Source: Piscicola geometra (Eukaryota > Annelida > Clitellata > Hirudinida > Piscicolidae). From it: a stretch of 64,000 nt of DNA. Shown piece by piece: positions 16,050-28,068 of the stretch. Position 1 is the stretch's first letter; every line of letters starts with the position of its first letter. A program made the translations under genes and the position numbers. Below the pieces are notes generated by a model that was not told the origin of the DNA, did no database searches, and was given only the letters and a program-made list of their open reading frames with translations. The stretch covers positions 7,480,861 to 7,544,860 of the forward strand of contig OX030960.1 in the NCBI GenBank assembly GCA_943735955.1, in the 5' to 3' direction.

Positions 16050-16954
16050 ATGGCTGAAGAATCTTTTCCACTTGCAGCAATTCTCGCCATTGTCTTCGTG
16101 GCTTACACACTCCTCATTGAAACACTAGACTTACTATATACTAGCATTACTGTGAGTTCAATTTTAAAGTTTAAAAATTAGTTAATCTAAAATTATATTG
16201 AAAAAAAAGTAAATAAAAGTCTCAACTTATAAGACCATTTAAACTAATAGATCCCTTTAAAAATTAATGTTTAAATAGCAAACTAATCACTTTTGCAGTC
16301 GAAAGCAATGATAACTGGATGCAGCAACTTAATATGCTGTTCTCAGGCTGATGGTGGGTGCATGGATGGTTGTATGGCAGGGTGCAAGAGTGGAGGCAAG
16401 GATTTTCTGGAAGCTACAACTTGCGTACAAATTCCTTCACAAAGAAGCTGTTTCGATTACTGCTGCCCTGCAAAGAAAGTGGGTTTCAGATTGAGTTGAA
16501 TTATGGTTCTTCAGAGTTTTAATTTGAGAATTAAAAAGTTTGGTTTTGAACATGAACCTTTTTCGAACTTTCACAGAGGTACTCAATGGCGGACTTATGC
16601 GTGCAAAGTTGCAACAGCCTGTGTTGCTGCTACAACAGCCAACAACAACAACTCATACATCTCAACAACGTTTGTTCATCCATTATAATGTTTCAATGTT
16701 TTTTACAAATAACATTTGACTATCGAAGAATCGTCCATACCAGCAAACAACTACATAATTTTTTAATGCTCTTTCACAATGTTTTTTTACGACTTAAACA
16801 GGCAAACGGAGAAGACACGATTACTAATTTTGGTTTAGCTTCAACAGTCAGACCCGGAATGATGCCGATAAGCCAAAACATTATAGACTCTTACTTGGGT
16901 ACTGGGAGAACAATGAGAGGAAGTCTAATTTCCCCCAGAAGCGAATTACAGTAA
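16050..16954 (+). CDS. Small Cys-rich protein with N-terminal hydrophobic segment, unknown function
   Basis: I do not recognise this protein. Four exons, all phase 0, give 175 residues: 16050-16151, 16299-16478, 16577-16669 and 16802-16954 (TAA 16952-16954). Residues about 6-30 are hydrophobic (FPLAAILAIVFVAYTLLIE) without a clear cleavage site, so it may be a signal anchor. Exons 2 and 3 carry 18 Cys with paired and tripled residues: CSNLICC, CMDGCMAGC, CFDYCCPAKK, then CVQSCNSLCCCYN. The last exon is polar, Ser/Arg-containing and Cys-free (TRPGMMPISQ region). The exon boundaries separate these modules cleanly. The clustered Cys could form disulfides, bind metal, or be palmitoylated if cytoplasmic. 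No toxin family is recognised. The model rests on open frames and good splice sites, and transcript evidence is lacking. Confidence 0.6.
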
Positions 16955-17366
16955 ATGTAAAGATTATTGAAGAGATATCTATTTTGAATTGTTAGGATTA
17001 AATTATTAAGAATAGATATAAAATGCAAATGTAATGTGTGTTTTAAAATAATTGCTTTAGTGATTCTCATAGTCCTTATTTATAATGAATATTTGATAAT
17101 ATTTCAAAAATATTTTAATTCATAACTTAATAAAATATTTGGAAAATGTGAATTTTTGAAGAGCTTTAAAAGTATAGGATTTTTCACCGAATAAACTAAG
17201 TTAACCATTTTTTAGATCAGCGAAAAGATATATATTAGTTAATTCTTTGGTCCAAGGTTTTATTCTTGCCGATATTATCTTTTTAAAGAATCGTTACCTT
17301 TAATAATTAAATAATTAATGTAAAATTTTTCTGGTGTAAGTTTCACGCTGTATTATTTTTAAAAAA
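16955..17366. other. Intergenic between Cys-rich gene and PEX13
   Basis: AT-rich, about 410 bp. Contains AATAAAAT near 17129, a possible polyadenylation signal of the upstream gene. Nothing else seen. Confidence 0.4.
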
Positions 17367-20019
17367 ATGGCAGATAGAAAGTTAGAGAAAAACATGACTA
17401 ATAGCCGTTCTTGCGGAAACAATCTGGATTTAAAGTAAATTTTAAAACTTTACATAAAATATTTAAATACATAAATTTTTTATATTTTACTCAATTTTAT
17501 TCAATTCATAAAATCAATCAACAATTTTCCATTAATTTCATTTCATTACTCACGCAAACAGCTTTGATCCCATGTCTAACATGTACCAGCCTTCATATGG
17601 CTTGCCAGCTCCATCACTCGTCCCTCCTTATACAAGATCTAACTTGACACAACTAGACATGGCATCACAGCCACCACCCCCGCCTCCATTACCGTTACGC
17701 CAGCAACAACCACCAATCAACTACCAAACCTCTCTCTACAACAACTACAACTACCCTTACAACTCTTACCGCCCTTACAACAACAACAACAACGACTACT
17801 ACAACACTTATCCTCCTTATGCAGGAATCAATACTTTTTCAGAACAGGCCGAGTCAACGACTAGACAGGCTTTTGAGTCAGTAGAGTCTGTCGTTCGAAC
17901 CTTTAGCTCTATTGCGATGATGCTAGACTCTACTTATCAGGTAATTTGCTTGTGTTTGTTTTCGTTTTCTTGTACATGTTACTCACTTGTGGGTGCTTAA
18001 TAAATATAATAATAATAATGTTGGTGTTCAAATTGTTGTTTGTACTTGTGGAGTTCATGTCATTAGAGTATGTTTTTATACAATTTAATACAATACAACA
18101 ACAAAAATTATAAACATAAATATGTGTGCCTACTATCGTTAATATGGCCTCCAACACCATCATCGTCAATGTCATCATCACAGGCTGTTTTCAACTCATT
18201 CCGGGCACTCTTACGTGTTTCCGATCACATGGGCCAGCTCAAAAGCCACCTCAGCAACATCCTCTCATCTATCGCCCTTCTAAGAATCATCAGGTATTTG
18301 TACTTATGAATATGATGATGATGATGATGATAAGTACAATGATGATGATGATGATGATAAGTACAATGATGATGATGATGATGAGTAGGGTGATGATGAT
18401 GTTGATAAGGATGGTGATGATGATGGTGTCCATTTCATCCTTACATCTTCTTGTTCACCCATCTTTCCACTATTTCATTCAATAAAATACAATACGATGA
18501 CGAGTATTATTAACATTAACATTAAAACTCATCCTTCACCACCATAGGTTTGTGGTGAGAAAACTTAAGTACATTTATGCACTCTTCAAGAAAGGCCCCA
18601 AAGCTGCCAATGAAGAGCTGTTATGGACTGAATCATTACATATAGCTGTAAGCTTTTCTTATTAAAAAATATAGTTTTTTCCATTTCTGTTTCATTAAAT
18701 ACATATCTTTTTATTTTAAATTAAATTATTTATTTTTTATAAGTATAAAAATAAAAATATTTATGCATATTTTACGTGTACATTCCAATTGCAGGAGTCG
18801 TCTCCTAGCCACTCATCTCAGAACGCCAACGCCACACAAACATGGCCTGCTGTAGTCTTTTTCAGCGTTGCCATGGCAGGCCCATGGTTGCTATGGAAGC
18901 TCTTGGTGACACTCTCAAAGAATAAACTCGGTAAATGCCATGAAAGAATTTTAAATAAAACAAATGTATTCTTTTTATAAATATTTATAAATATTTAGAT
19001 ATTAAAACATAATATGTAATTCAAAAATATATATATTCTTGGCAATTCTTGATACATTTAATTGTTGAGATATGTTGAGATATGCACCACTTCAATTATC
19101 AGCACTCTGCCTTTGAGCTCTTCTAATCAGTACAATTGTATTGTATTCTAGTATTTTGATATTTGATTATAGTTTAATTGTTCAAGTATTCATCGCTTTT
19201 TATACATGTTAAGTTTTTTCTATTTTCTTTACTTTGTCTGCCATCATTACTACTACCACCAGGACTTCTTCTATCATGACTACCTCTATCATTTATACTA
19301 ATATCATGACTACTACCAAAACGACTACTACTATCATGATCGCCCCAGACGCACACCAGCAATGGAGCAAGGGCTTGACGACTCATTACGTGGCGCATGC
19401 GAACCACGACTTCGAAGGTCGCCAAGCAGACGAGTTGACCTTCAAGAGAGCCTCTAAGCTCATTGTCGCCCCTGAAGGTTTGGAATGGGAAATATTTTAA
19501 AAATATATATAGGGTTAGGTAATTATGTGAAATATTATTATTTGGATTTTGAATATTTTTTTATATAAGGTTAGGCAATTATTTGAAAAGTATGGTAATA
19601 TTAAATAATTAATTAATAATAATTATTATTATCAGATCTGTTTCTTGATGCTTGTCACACATTACTTTTCAGAGTTTCAAACATCCTCTCCCAAGGGCTG
19701 GTTGCTCGCCTCGGCTGATGGAGAAAGGGTGGGTCTCATTCCCAGAAACTATGTCAGAATCGTCAGCAAGCAGCCCGCCATTCAGCCACTCAGTGCAGAA
19801 ACCTCCATCACCAAGCCTGTGGCTTCTGAGGCTTTGAGAACAGGCAGTGCTGGGCATCCAAATGAGGTGTCATTCAAAAATGAGAATCTTTCTACGCAGA
19901 AGCAATCAAAAACGAACAGCAAAAAAAATAATTTATCTGCACTTCTGTTTGACGGGATGCTTAGAGATGAAGATGAAACTGCTAGCTCCCCAACTAACGA
20001 CCACAAGACAACCATATAG
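17367..20019 (+). CDS. PEX13: Peroxin-13 (PEX13), peroxisomal import docking protein
   Basis: Pex13 sits in the peroxisomal membrane and docks the import receptor Pex5 together with Pex14. Seven exons give 422 residues (human about 403): 17367-17434, 17562-17940, 18184-18293, 18548-18647, 18795-18930, 19349-19477 and 19673-20019. All phases agree. The N-terminus is Pro/Tyr/Asn-rich (PPPPPPLPLRQQQPP; YNNYNYPYNSYRPY), as in other Pex13. Conserved core: TRQAFESVESVVRTFSSIAM, AVFNSFRALLRV and LKSHLSNILSSIALLRIIRF. A membrane segment lies at about 236-257 (WPAVVFFSVAMAGPWLLWKL). The SH3 domain, about 276-337, has AHANHDFEGRQADELTF, KGWLLASADGERVGLIPRNY. The tail is Ser/Lys-rich. Exon 1 encodes only 22 residues and its start (MADRKLEKN) is the least certain part; ATG 17574 in exon 2 is an alternative. 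Confidence 0.92.
18308..18425 (+). repeat. (GAT)n repeats in PEX13 intron 3
   Basis: GATGAT runs interrupted twice by AAGTACAATGAT, plus more degenerate copies, begin about 15 bp after the donor at 18294. Confidence 0.8.
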
Positions 20020-20712
20020 TTTTAATCTTTCAATCTCAGTTATTATCGGTGATAAATATATTCAAATTTAATTTTTAATTCTTTTTGTTTAAATTCCACA
20101 ATTGAACATATTTTTAAACTTGGATTTTCATGAATATTTTAATCTCACACTACTAATTGAAGTCTTACAAATAAGAATAAATGCCTTTAAATTATTTTCA
20201 GGTAATTCTTAAAAGTTAACATTTTTCAGGTCAGAAACGGAAAAACAAATTGCTTAAATGGTCATACAAATGTTCTATTTGAAGTTTTCAAAAGTTTCAA
20301 GGTCTGATAAAATGGGTTATTATATGTGGTGATTGGGTAGTCAAGTTTTAGTATAATTGCATTATTCATGAACAGATTAAGTATTTATTTTGAATAAAAA
20401 AACGACAAAAAGTGCCCTGGGCGAGGATCGAACTCGCAACCTCCGCATATCTAAGTGGCTCGCACTGTCCTATAAGTACGGCGCGCTAACCGATTGCGCC
20501 ACCGGGGCAATGTCTCATCTGTCATTTTGTCAACTTGAAATATTTTAAGATCAAATAAAACAAAATTTTTACTTTTTTGCAAACTTTTTAAACTTTAAAA
20601 ATAGAAAAAACTTAATTGTATCAAGCTTTTTATTATTGATCTTTGCTTCCGGGTACTTTAAAGAATTCAAAAATTTAACAACTTCAAATTAATCAAATCG
20701 AAAAAAACTACT
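20020..20712. other. Intergenic between PEX13 and MLH3, holds a tRNA gene
   Basis: AT-rich. Besides the tRNA gene at 20413-20508 I see nothing functional. MLH3 starts about 200 bp after the tRNA on the other strand. Confidence 0.5.
20413..20508 (-). tRNA. tRNA-Ile(UAU) with intron
   Basis: The minus strand folds as a tRNA: acceptor GCCCCGG/CCAGGGC, D arm GCGC-AATCGGTTA-GCGC, anticodon stem CCGTA/TGCGG with loop CTTATA...A (anticodon TAT), T arm GCGAG-TTCGATC-CTCGC and discriminator A. An intron of about 22 nt sits one base 3' of the anticodon (after A37), the standard place. The mature length is 74 nt. Eukaryotic tRNA-Ile(UAU) genes are typically intron-bearing, which supports the identity. 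Oddity: acceptor position 5:68 is a C-A mismatch, so the copy could be slightly decayed. The inner A-box (TGGCGCAATCGG) and B-box (GAGTTCGATCC) are intact. Confidence 0.9.
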
Positions 20713-23700
20713 ATGAAGAAATTGTCTAATCATTTACAATCTAAAATTCGTTCTACAGTTTGTATAACCGATTTCCAAAGTTGTGTTTATGAACTCATTT
20801 TGAATAGTATCGATTCGAATGCAAATGTTATTAATATATTTGTTAGTTACGATGACGGGAGAAATATAGAAGTGAGGGATAACGGAAGTTCAATGTCATA
20901 TGAAGAACTAACGTGGTCGGGGGAAAGGTTTTAAGTTTTTTTTTTTTTATTTAGTTTTAAAAATTTTGAATACATGCAAATACTAACAAGGATCTGAAAT
21001 ATTTGAAGGTACTTCACAAAAAAATGTTCATCGGAAGAAGACTTGGATGTCGGTGAGAACGATTTGCATGGCTTCAGAGGGGAAGCGCTGGCGAACATGG
21101 CTGACTTATGCGAGTATCTGACCATCAAGTGTTACCTCCCTGGTCACAAACTAGTCAAAATCTTCAAAGCGGGAAAGTTGGTTAAACTATCGTCCTACCC
21201 AGATCAAAACCACGAAAAGAGAACTCACAAAACCGTTGTAAAAATCGAAAATTTGTTTTTCAAAATGTCTGTCAGGCTGAAGCATATAGAGCCAATTTTT
21301 GAATCTGAGAGTGTATACAAGCTTGTTACCTCTTTCGCGCTTCTTTATCACCAAATCGAATTTTCTGTACAAACTTCAACGCGCCCTAAAATAACGTTTT
21401 CGAAATCATCTTCTTCATTATCCGTCTGCGAGAACTTATTTGGCCCTTATTTGAAAAATTGCCTAGTCAAGATGGCGATATCAAACGGTAAAAGAGGAGA
21501 AATTTCAAAGGAAAGCACATACACAACAGACTTTAATAGAAAAGACAGTAAATCTTTAAATTCTCGAGATGTAACTCATGATGAGGCGAAACACTTTTGT
21601 AGTATAAAAGAAAGAAATAATAACATTAGAATGAAGGGATATGTAGGCGTTTTGAAGAAAGCCGGATTATCTTTCAAATACTTGTACTTTAACAGCAAAC
21701 CAGTGCATTTCAACAGCGATGTGCACAATGAAATTCAAAGCGAGTTCAAACGCCTGAAAAAGATGATTGAACTTCGGAAGTTTGAGATGCTGGGAGAGGA
21801 GGGGAAGAAGGTTAAATGCTCCGAATACGAGCTGGCTTATCTTCTGAGTATAAAAGTGAACTGCAAGAAGTACGAGACGTTGCATTGCTACCACTCGGTG
21901 GCTAGTGAATTGATCAAAACGCTCATGATCACTGTTAAAAGATTGCTACTAGAAGGAATGCACAAGAGAAGCTACTATAACACGAGTAACAAAAAAATGA
22001 AATTACATAATGGTGCTGATGATGATGATGATGGTGCTGATGATGGTGCTGATGATGATGATGAGGTGTTAAACTTGAACGAGATGCGTGGAATGAAGAG
22101 AGCGGCTGAGAGGTTGCTGAAGATGGTGGAAAGAGACAATGAGGAGTGGAAAGAGAAGGAAAAAAAATTCAATGATGCTAACAAAGATGATGGTGGTGCT
22201 GGTGTTGATGATGGTGATGATGATGGTGCAAAAAAGAAGGTTGATAAAATGTATAGAAATCAAAGCGTTGAGAAAAATATATTATGCAACATGAAAAATG
22301 AATTTTATAATAGTGAAGAGAATAATGACGATGGATTGGCCTATACATCCTTGAAGTATAAATCGATAATAAATAATGAATCGATAGATGGCAGTACAGA
22401 ACATGAAAGGATGAATGGCATGGGCAGTAACTGTAATAACAACACTGTTGTGGAGGGAATTGAGGAGGTGGTTGAAAAGGGTAGCCACGATGTGCTTGAT
22501 TACAGCGAACTTTTCATTGAAGCATCAACACTTGAACAAAAAAGTCAGACATCTCCAAGAAAGATATTGGGAGAGTTGTTAGCATTACCTGCGACATCAT
22601 CATTATTTCCATCATCATCATCAACATCTTTTCCACCACCATTATTTCTCATAAAATCATCATCGTTATCATTTCCACCAACATCAAAAACAACTCCATC
22701 ATTATGTACAAATGCCGACTCTTCCTTTTTAATTTATAAACCTTCATCAATACAAGCCGCAAGACAACACCTCTCTTCCACAACCACAACAACATCCAGC
22801 ACCGTTCTTTCCATCAAGCATTCCACACCTACCTACACTTCGCCTCCATGCAGCATCATCAAACCGGCTACTTTCACATTCAATTCGTCTGCATCGACGC
22901 CAGGGTTAAAATCGACTTTCAAGAAGCATCCTCCATTACCTCTCTCGTCATCTTATATTCCTCCAACATCACTACCAAAACTATCAGCGTGTACTGAATT
23001 ATCATTACAACAACAAAACGGAAAAAAATGTATAGCACCATCGCAACAACAACTGCAACATGTTCTTTCATTACAAAATCAACAACCACAAATACTAAAA
23101 CAACAGCCACAAAAAGTTCTCCCGTTAAAACAACAAAAACTACCACAACAACAAGCGCAACAAATTCTTCTACTACAACATCAACAACAACAACTAGTAC
23201 AACAAAAACAACGAAAACAACAAAACAAGCCACAAATGCCTTCAAACACAGTTCAGGGCCTCACCGGCATTTGCAGTAACCACTTCAAACGAACCTTTTC
23301 CTCTCAAAATGGCGAAAACCTTGTCGACATCAACCGCCACATCAGACGCCACTTAAAAAAGAATTTACACGCCAACCAATCACAAGAAGGGCTCTTCGAT
23401 TCTAAAAATACCCACCAATCAGATAATTATTTAGTTATTTCTTCGTCATTCAACAACCAGTCACAAATGAGTTTTAGTGCATCTATAAATACTAACCAAT
23501 CAAATTTGAACATTGAAAGGTTTAAATATAGGAACCAATCGGGAAGAAGAGGGCAGTTAGGGAGGGTAAGAGGAGTGAAGGGGGTGATGGAAGATTTTGT
23601 GAAAGGGGTTGAGGAGGGATGCAAGCAGGTGAGTGGTCGTTCGGTACTCGATAATAAAACTATAAATTATAATATTAATATAATGAATATTAATTATTTT

Positions 23701-24266
23701 TTATTACTATTGTAATTATTACAATAAATGTTTTTAAATTAATACATTCTCATTTCCCTATTTCTGCAGACGTGTGGGAGCAACTCACAACCACAGGCTG
23801 TATCCTTCGACAAGGACATCTTCGGGACACTTCAGGTTCATGAAATCATTTTCACCTTTTTTTAATCTATTAGTTTCGTTCAAAATCCCCAGGTGTATGA
23901 ATCAAATAGACGCCATTACTAAAACAATTCATTCTTTATTTTTGTCTAATGCCTACAACCTGTAGGTTACAGGTGTATGAATCAAATAGACGCCATTATT
24001 GAATCACTTTCTCGTGCAGATCATAGGCCAAGTTGACAAGAGCTTCATCGCCTGCAGAGTCTCTGTCAAGGGTACGCTGAGAAATTCATGACCCACCAAC
24101 ATAATGATATATTCCATTATATATTATTATTTATTTTATGTTATATAATATATTGTATTTATCAATATCACTTTGGGTTATATTAAAGTTTTTATTTCAA
24201 CCGGATTAGAGAGGTTCTGTTGAGGATGCCACTGCCTACACACACATACACACACGCGCGCACACA

Positions 24267-24345
<79 letters not shown>

Positions 24346-25150
24346 GCCGTAACAGGCAGCTTCATGGTGGTCTTGGTGGACCAGCATGCAGCCCATGAGA
24401 GGGTCAGACTTGAGAGGTTCACCCATGGTCACTGCCCTCTTATTTTATCATTGTTATCATCAATAGTAATAGTAGTATAACCAAAAGTATAGAACAACTT
24501 GTACTTTTTTATATTTGTTTTTATATACCCTTTTTCAACTTTCATCAATCAAAATGTAATAGTTCTATTATTGACAATAATTGTATATATATATATTTTT
24601 TTATTTGATTAATTAAAAAGCTTTATATAAATATTATTGATTGATTGACCAACAGAACTAAAGACGAAAATGCTGGATGGCGATGGAGGCAAGGGTGTGG
24701 TGTTGGCGTGCAAAAGCATCCACCCCCACGTGACCATTCCCCTGCCCAGGGATGCAGTCAGAGTCATCAGCACCAACGTATCTGTCTTCTTCAAATACGG
24801 TGAGTTTTTGTGTTTGTTCGAAAAATGTTTATTTTCTTTTATTTCTAAATGAAATTTAAACATTTTGGTATTCAGATTTAATTTTTTTACATTTTAGTTT
24901 ATTTGATTAAGCTTTTAAAATTAAATGCCTTTAATAAAAAAATATTTTCTATAGTATTCAGTTTAATTAATCCCTTCATAAAATTCATATTATTTGCTAA
25001 TTTCTCCCGATTCTCAGGTCTTAGGTTTTACCTCCCATCACTTGACGACCCCATCAGAGCAAACCCTTCAAGAAATAAGCACCAAAGCTATATCAATGAT
25101 AACTGTTTGAATGCAGATGATCATGGTGGTGACGAAAGGAAGGGTGATGG

Positions 25151-25197
<47 letters not shown>

Positions 25198-25471
25198 ATA
25201 CAAGAGTGGTCGTCGTGAATTGCATTCCAGAATGCGTTGATGAGAAGTACAGCAAGCTACCGCTCCTGATCAGGGTGAGGAATCTATCTGATCTATCAAT
25301 CACTCAATCAATCTATCTATCAATAAATTCATTAATCAATCTATTCATCCATTCATCTACCAATTAATTAATTATTCTAACTTATTTTTTCCTTCAATAT
25401 TTTAAAATCACTAATTATCGATTAATGACCACTGCACAGAATCTAGTGCTGGAGATTTTAGAGGTAAACTT

Positions 25472-25525
<54 letters not shown>

Positions 25526-26179
25526 TCAAATAGACATAAATTCCATGAAATTTTTGGAAAATACCACCATAATTAATTACAAATGGTTAATTAGGAATAA
25601 TTAGTAATTTTCAAATTCTTCGTCTTTATACAACCACCGCCACCATCTTCTCCATCTCCTCTTTCCTCCCAGAACATCTCTAAGGGCTCTTGTTTTAGCA
25701 TGCTTCCCCAGGCCATCCACCACTGCCTCTGCTCCGTCGCATGCCACGGTGAGCAACAGTAATTATACAATACAATAAAATACAACAAAATACTATACAA
25801 TACAACGACGAGTATTATCAACGTGATGTAAACCAGGACGGGCTTCAAGACTTCGTAATAATTTCCATTGGGAATTTTCCAGCAATCGATCACTTATTCC
25901 CATCAATTATCTCTCCTCTCAACAAATTCAAATGTCATTCACCACTATCCATCACCACACAAACATCTTTTCACATCCATTTATTCACACACCAACCATC
26001 CATCCGTTCCACCCGCACCAGGCGCTATCAAGTTCGGTGATCCCCTAGATGGGGACGCCATGCAAACTCTATTGGATCGGTTGTCCCTCTGTAGTCTGCC
26101 ATTCCAGTGCGCGCATGGCCGTCCCTCGATGATCCCTCTAGTGGACATGGGTCGATTGAGGGAGGGATTGAGGCTTTGA
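20713..26179 (+). CDS. MLH3: DNA mismatch repair protein MLH3 (MutL homolog)
   Basis: MLH3 pairs with MLH1 as MutL-gamma, an endonuclease in meiotic crossover resolution and minor mismatch repair. Ten exons give 1227 residues (human about 1450): 20713-20927, 21009-23628, 23770-23835, 24020-24071, 24356-24427, 24656-24799, 25018-25274, 25440-25463, 25673-25748 and 26022-26179. All phases agree. The GHKL ATPase motifs are present: CVYELILNSIDSNAN, VRDNGSSM and HGFRGEALANMADL. As in human MLH3, one giant exon (2.6 kb) holds most of the protein; its middle is low complexity (Asp runs, then Ser/Thr/Pro and Gln-rich). The C-terminal endonuclease core is intact: DQHAAHERVRLE at 993-1004 (pattern DQHA-X2-E-X4-E), ACHGAIKF at 1173-1180 and QCAHGRPSM near 1204. 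The stop lies shortly after VDMGRL. Exon 8 is only 24 nt. Confidence 0.93.
23891..23998 (+). repeat. 28-bp direct repeat in MLH3 intron 3
   Basis: A 28-bp sequence beginning AGGTGTATGAATCAAATAGA occurs at 23891-23918 and again, identically, at 23971-23998. The 52 bp between them include a short palindrome CCTACAACCTGTAGG. Confidence 0.85.
24236..24345 (+). repeat. (CA)n microsatellite just before MLH3 exon 5
   Basis: CA repeat with CG and AA interruptions ends about 10 bp before the acceptor at 24354-24355. Exon 5 carries the endonuclease motif. Confidence 0.9.
25478..25525 (+). repeat. (CAT)n microsatellite in MLH3 intron 8
   Basis: About 16 pure CAT triplets beginning about 15 bp after the donor that follows the 24-nt exon 8. 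An in-frame GAT run inside exon 7 (25146-25200) encodes an Asp run. Confidence 0.85.
25770..25856 (-). mobile_element. Fragment of a dispersed retroelement-like repeat
   Basis: On the plus strand a tail of ACAATACAAT-type repeats is followed by GACGAGTATTATCAACGTGA and a GGACGGGCTTCAAGAC segment. The same order is seen at 31060-31130, a tail part near 18484-18512, and the shared core near the SINE at 14411. It is probably the 3' end of a SINE or LINE family, with the tail to the left. Lies in MLH3 intron 9. Confidence 0.45.
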
Positions 26180-28068
26180 TGGAGGGTTTTGGAGGTGGAG
26201 GGAGTGGAGGGAGGGGGGGGGGGTAAATGGTGGTGGAGGTGGTGAGGGAAGGATGGTGAGGGTTGTGGAGGGGGGAAGAAGGATGGTGAGGGTTGTGAAA
26301 GGGTGAGGAAGGATGGTGCAAGAATTGTGGAGACGATTGAAAGTAGAAATGGCTGATGTGTTGTTAAAATGAATTAATGTTTTTTAGATTTTTTTCTTTT
26401 ATCATATTTTAAATGATTTCAATATTTGTTTTCAAATATATTTAAATTGAAAAGTTGTACATTTAAAATTTACCGAAATTTATTGTGTCAATAAATTCCT
26501 AAACGCCCTTTTCAATTAAAGCCGCACAATTCAGGCCGTATAGTGTTATGGAAGGCTGGCTAATAGATAACTGTCAATTACATCAATCAATCCATCAGAT
26601 AAGCTCCCTGTATATCCACCCTCTAATCATCTGCAGCTTCTTTTCTTATATGATAAATAGCTTTTATATAAAGTATTATTAATATTTTTATTTTCAATAT
26701 GCCGAAGTTATTTTTCTTGCTAATTCTTTTTTAATTTGACATTTAATAAATCGAATTTGTTTCGATTAAGATCTAATTGGCAGGGTTTAATACCCGAGAT
26801 GGATACTTTATTACTAAAGTGTCGCTTATGGAAGCGTTTAAAAGAATTTTTATTATAAAACTTTATACTGTATATTTAAGGCTTAAATAAAAAATCTATT
26901 TAATTAAAATAGGAAACAAATCTGTATGATTAAAAGAAAAAATAACAAATCTATTTAATTAAAATAACAAAAACAATTGGCTTACTCTTATTCCTTTCTT
27001 AGTACATTAATTCTTACTTCATTAATGGCCTTGCAACAACTCAATTTGTAATTAGATCCACTGGATGTGACAATTCTTGTGCTCCAACTTCACCTGCGGC
27101 TATCTCTCACCGCGTCCACACATCCCAAATGTCTTCACTCACGCACGCAAACACACAGAAATTGAAATAAAGGCACCTAAATGTATATTTCACTATCGAT
27201 TATAGGATATAAGAATAAGTTTAAATTATAACTAAAAATATAAAACATCCACCGATCAAAGGAAATATCCACTAAAACTCAGGAAAAACTAGTCTGCACT
27301 ACTCAGTATCAGGGGAGTTAAACTAGAGGTAGTAGAGGGTGGTAGTGATAATGGCAAGCTAGAGAGGGAGACAGTACATTGATACAAGAGCATGTGCCAC
27401 ACAGCAGGAGGTCTGCTGTCACAGGCGTTCATGCCCTGCCGAGGTGTCATTGAACTCTCCCGTGATTCGTGTCTTCAACTTGCGCCCTTTGCTTGTTTGT
27501 TTGTTTCTTTATTGCTCATTTAAGTTGTTTTTTTCAGTTCACTTTTGTGAAAATTTATTTATTTAATTTTTTAAAGATCTTTTATCATTAATTGTTTTAA
27601 CAATATTTTTTATTCATTATTTTTGTCAAAAATATTTTTTATACTTAATTGTTTCAAAGATTTTTATATTATCTATATTATTGATTTTGTTGTTTTGACG
27701 AAGATTGGAAGGATAAAGCAAAGGCGGAGAATGTGTGAATTTAAGTGATTGAAATGAAGTTGTTAATACAGTACGTACTCGTATCATAACTTATATTTGG
27801 CATATAGAAATTAAATGTTTTTTACAAATTACTTTTTTAACTGAATAAATCCTAAAATAATTTTTAATAATGAGAAATAAACCCAAGAAAGCTCTTTACT
27901 AATCGTCTCGCCTATAATAACAAGCGTACCTTGTTTATGCGAGGGTGTATCTATTAAGAGTGCCCAAGGACCTCTCAATTTATATTCAAAGATAAACACT
28001 CGTTTGACAACTCTACACTTGCATCTAATTGTATTGGTAGTTGATTAATCACGTATGTGTGTAGCCAC
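26180..28068. other. Intergenic between MLH3 and the hAT element
   Basis: 26190-26330 is G-rich minisatellite (GGTGGAGG, GGAAGGATGGTGAGGGT) immediately after the MLH3 stop, probably 3' UTR. The remaining 1.7 kb is AT-rich; 27050-27480 is somewhat richer in GC but shows no exon or RNA gene. Confidence 0.5.
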
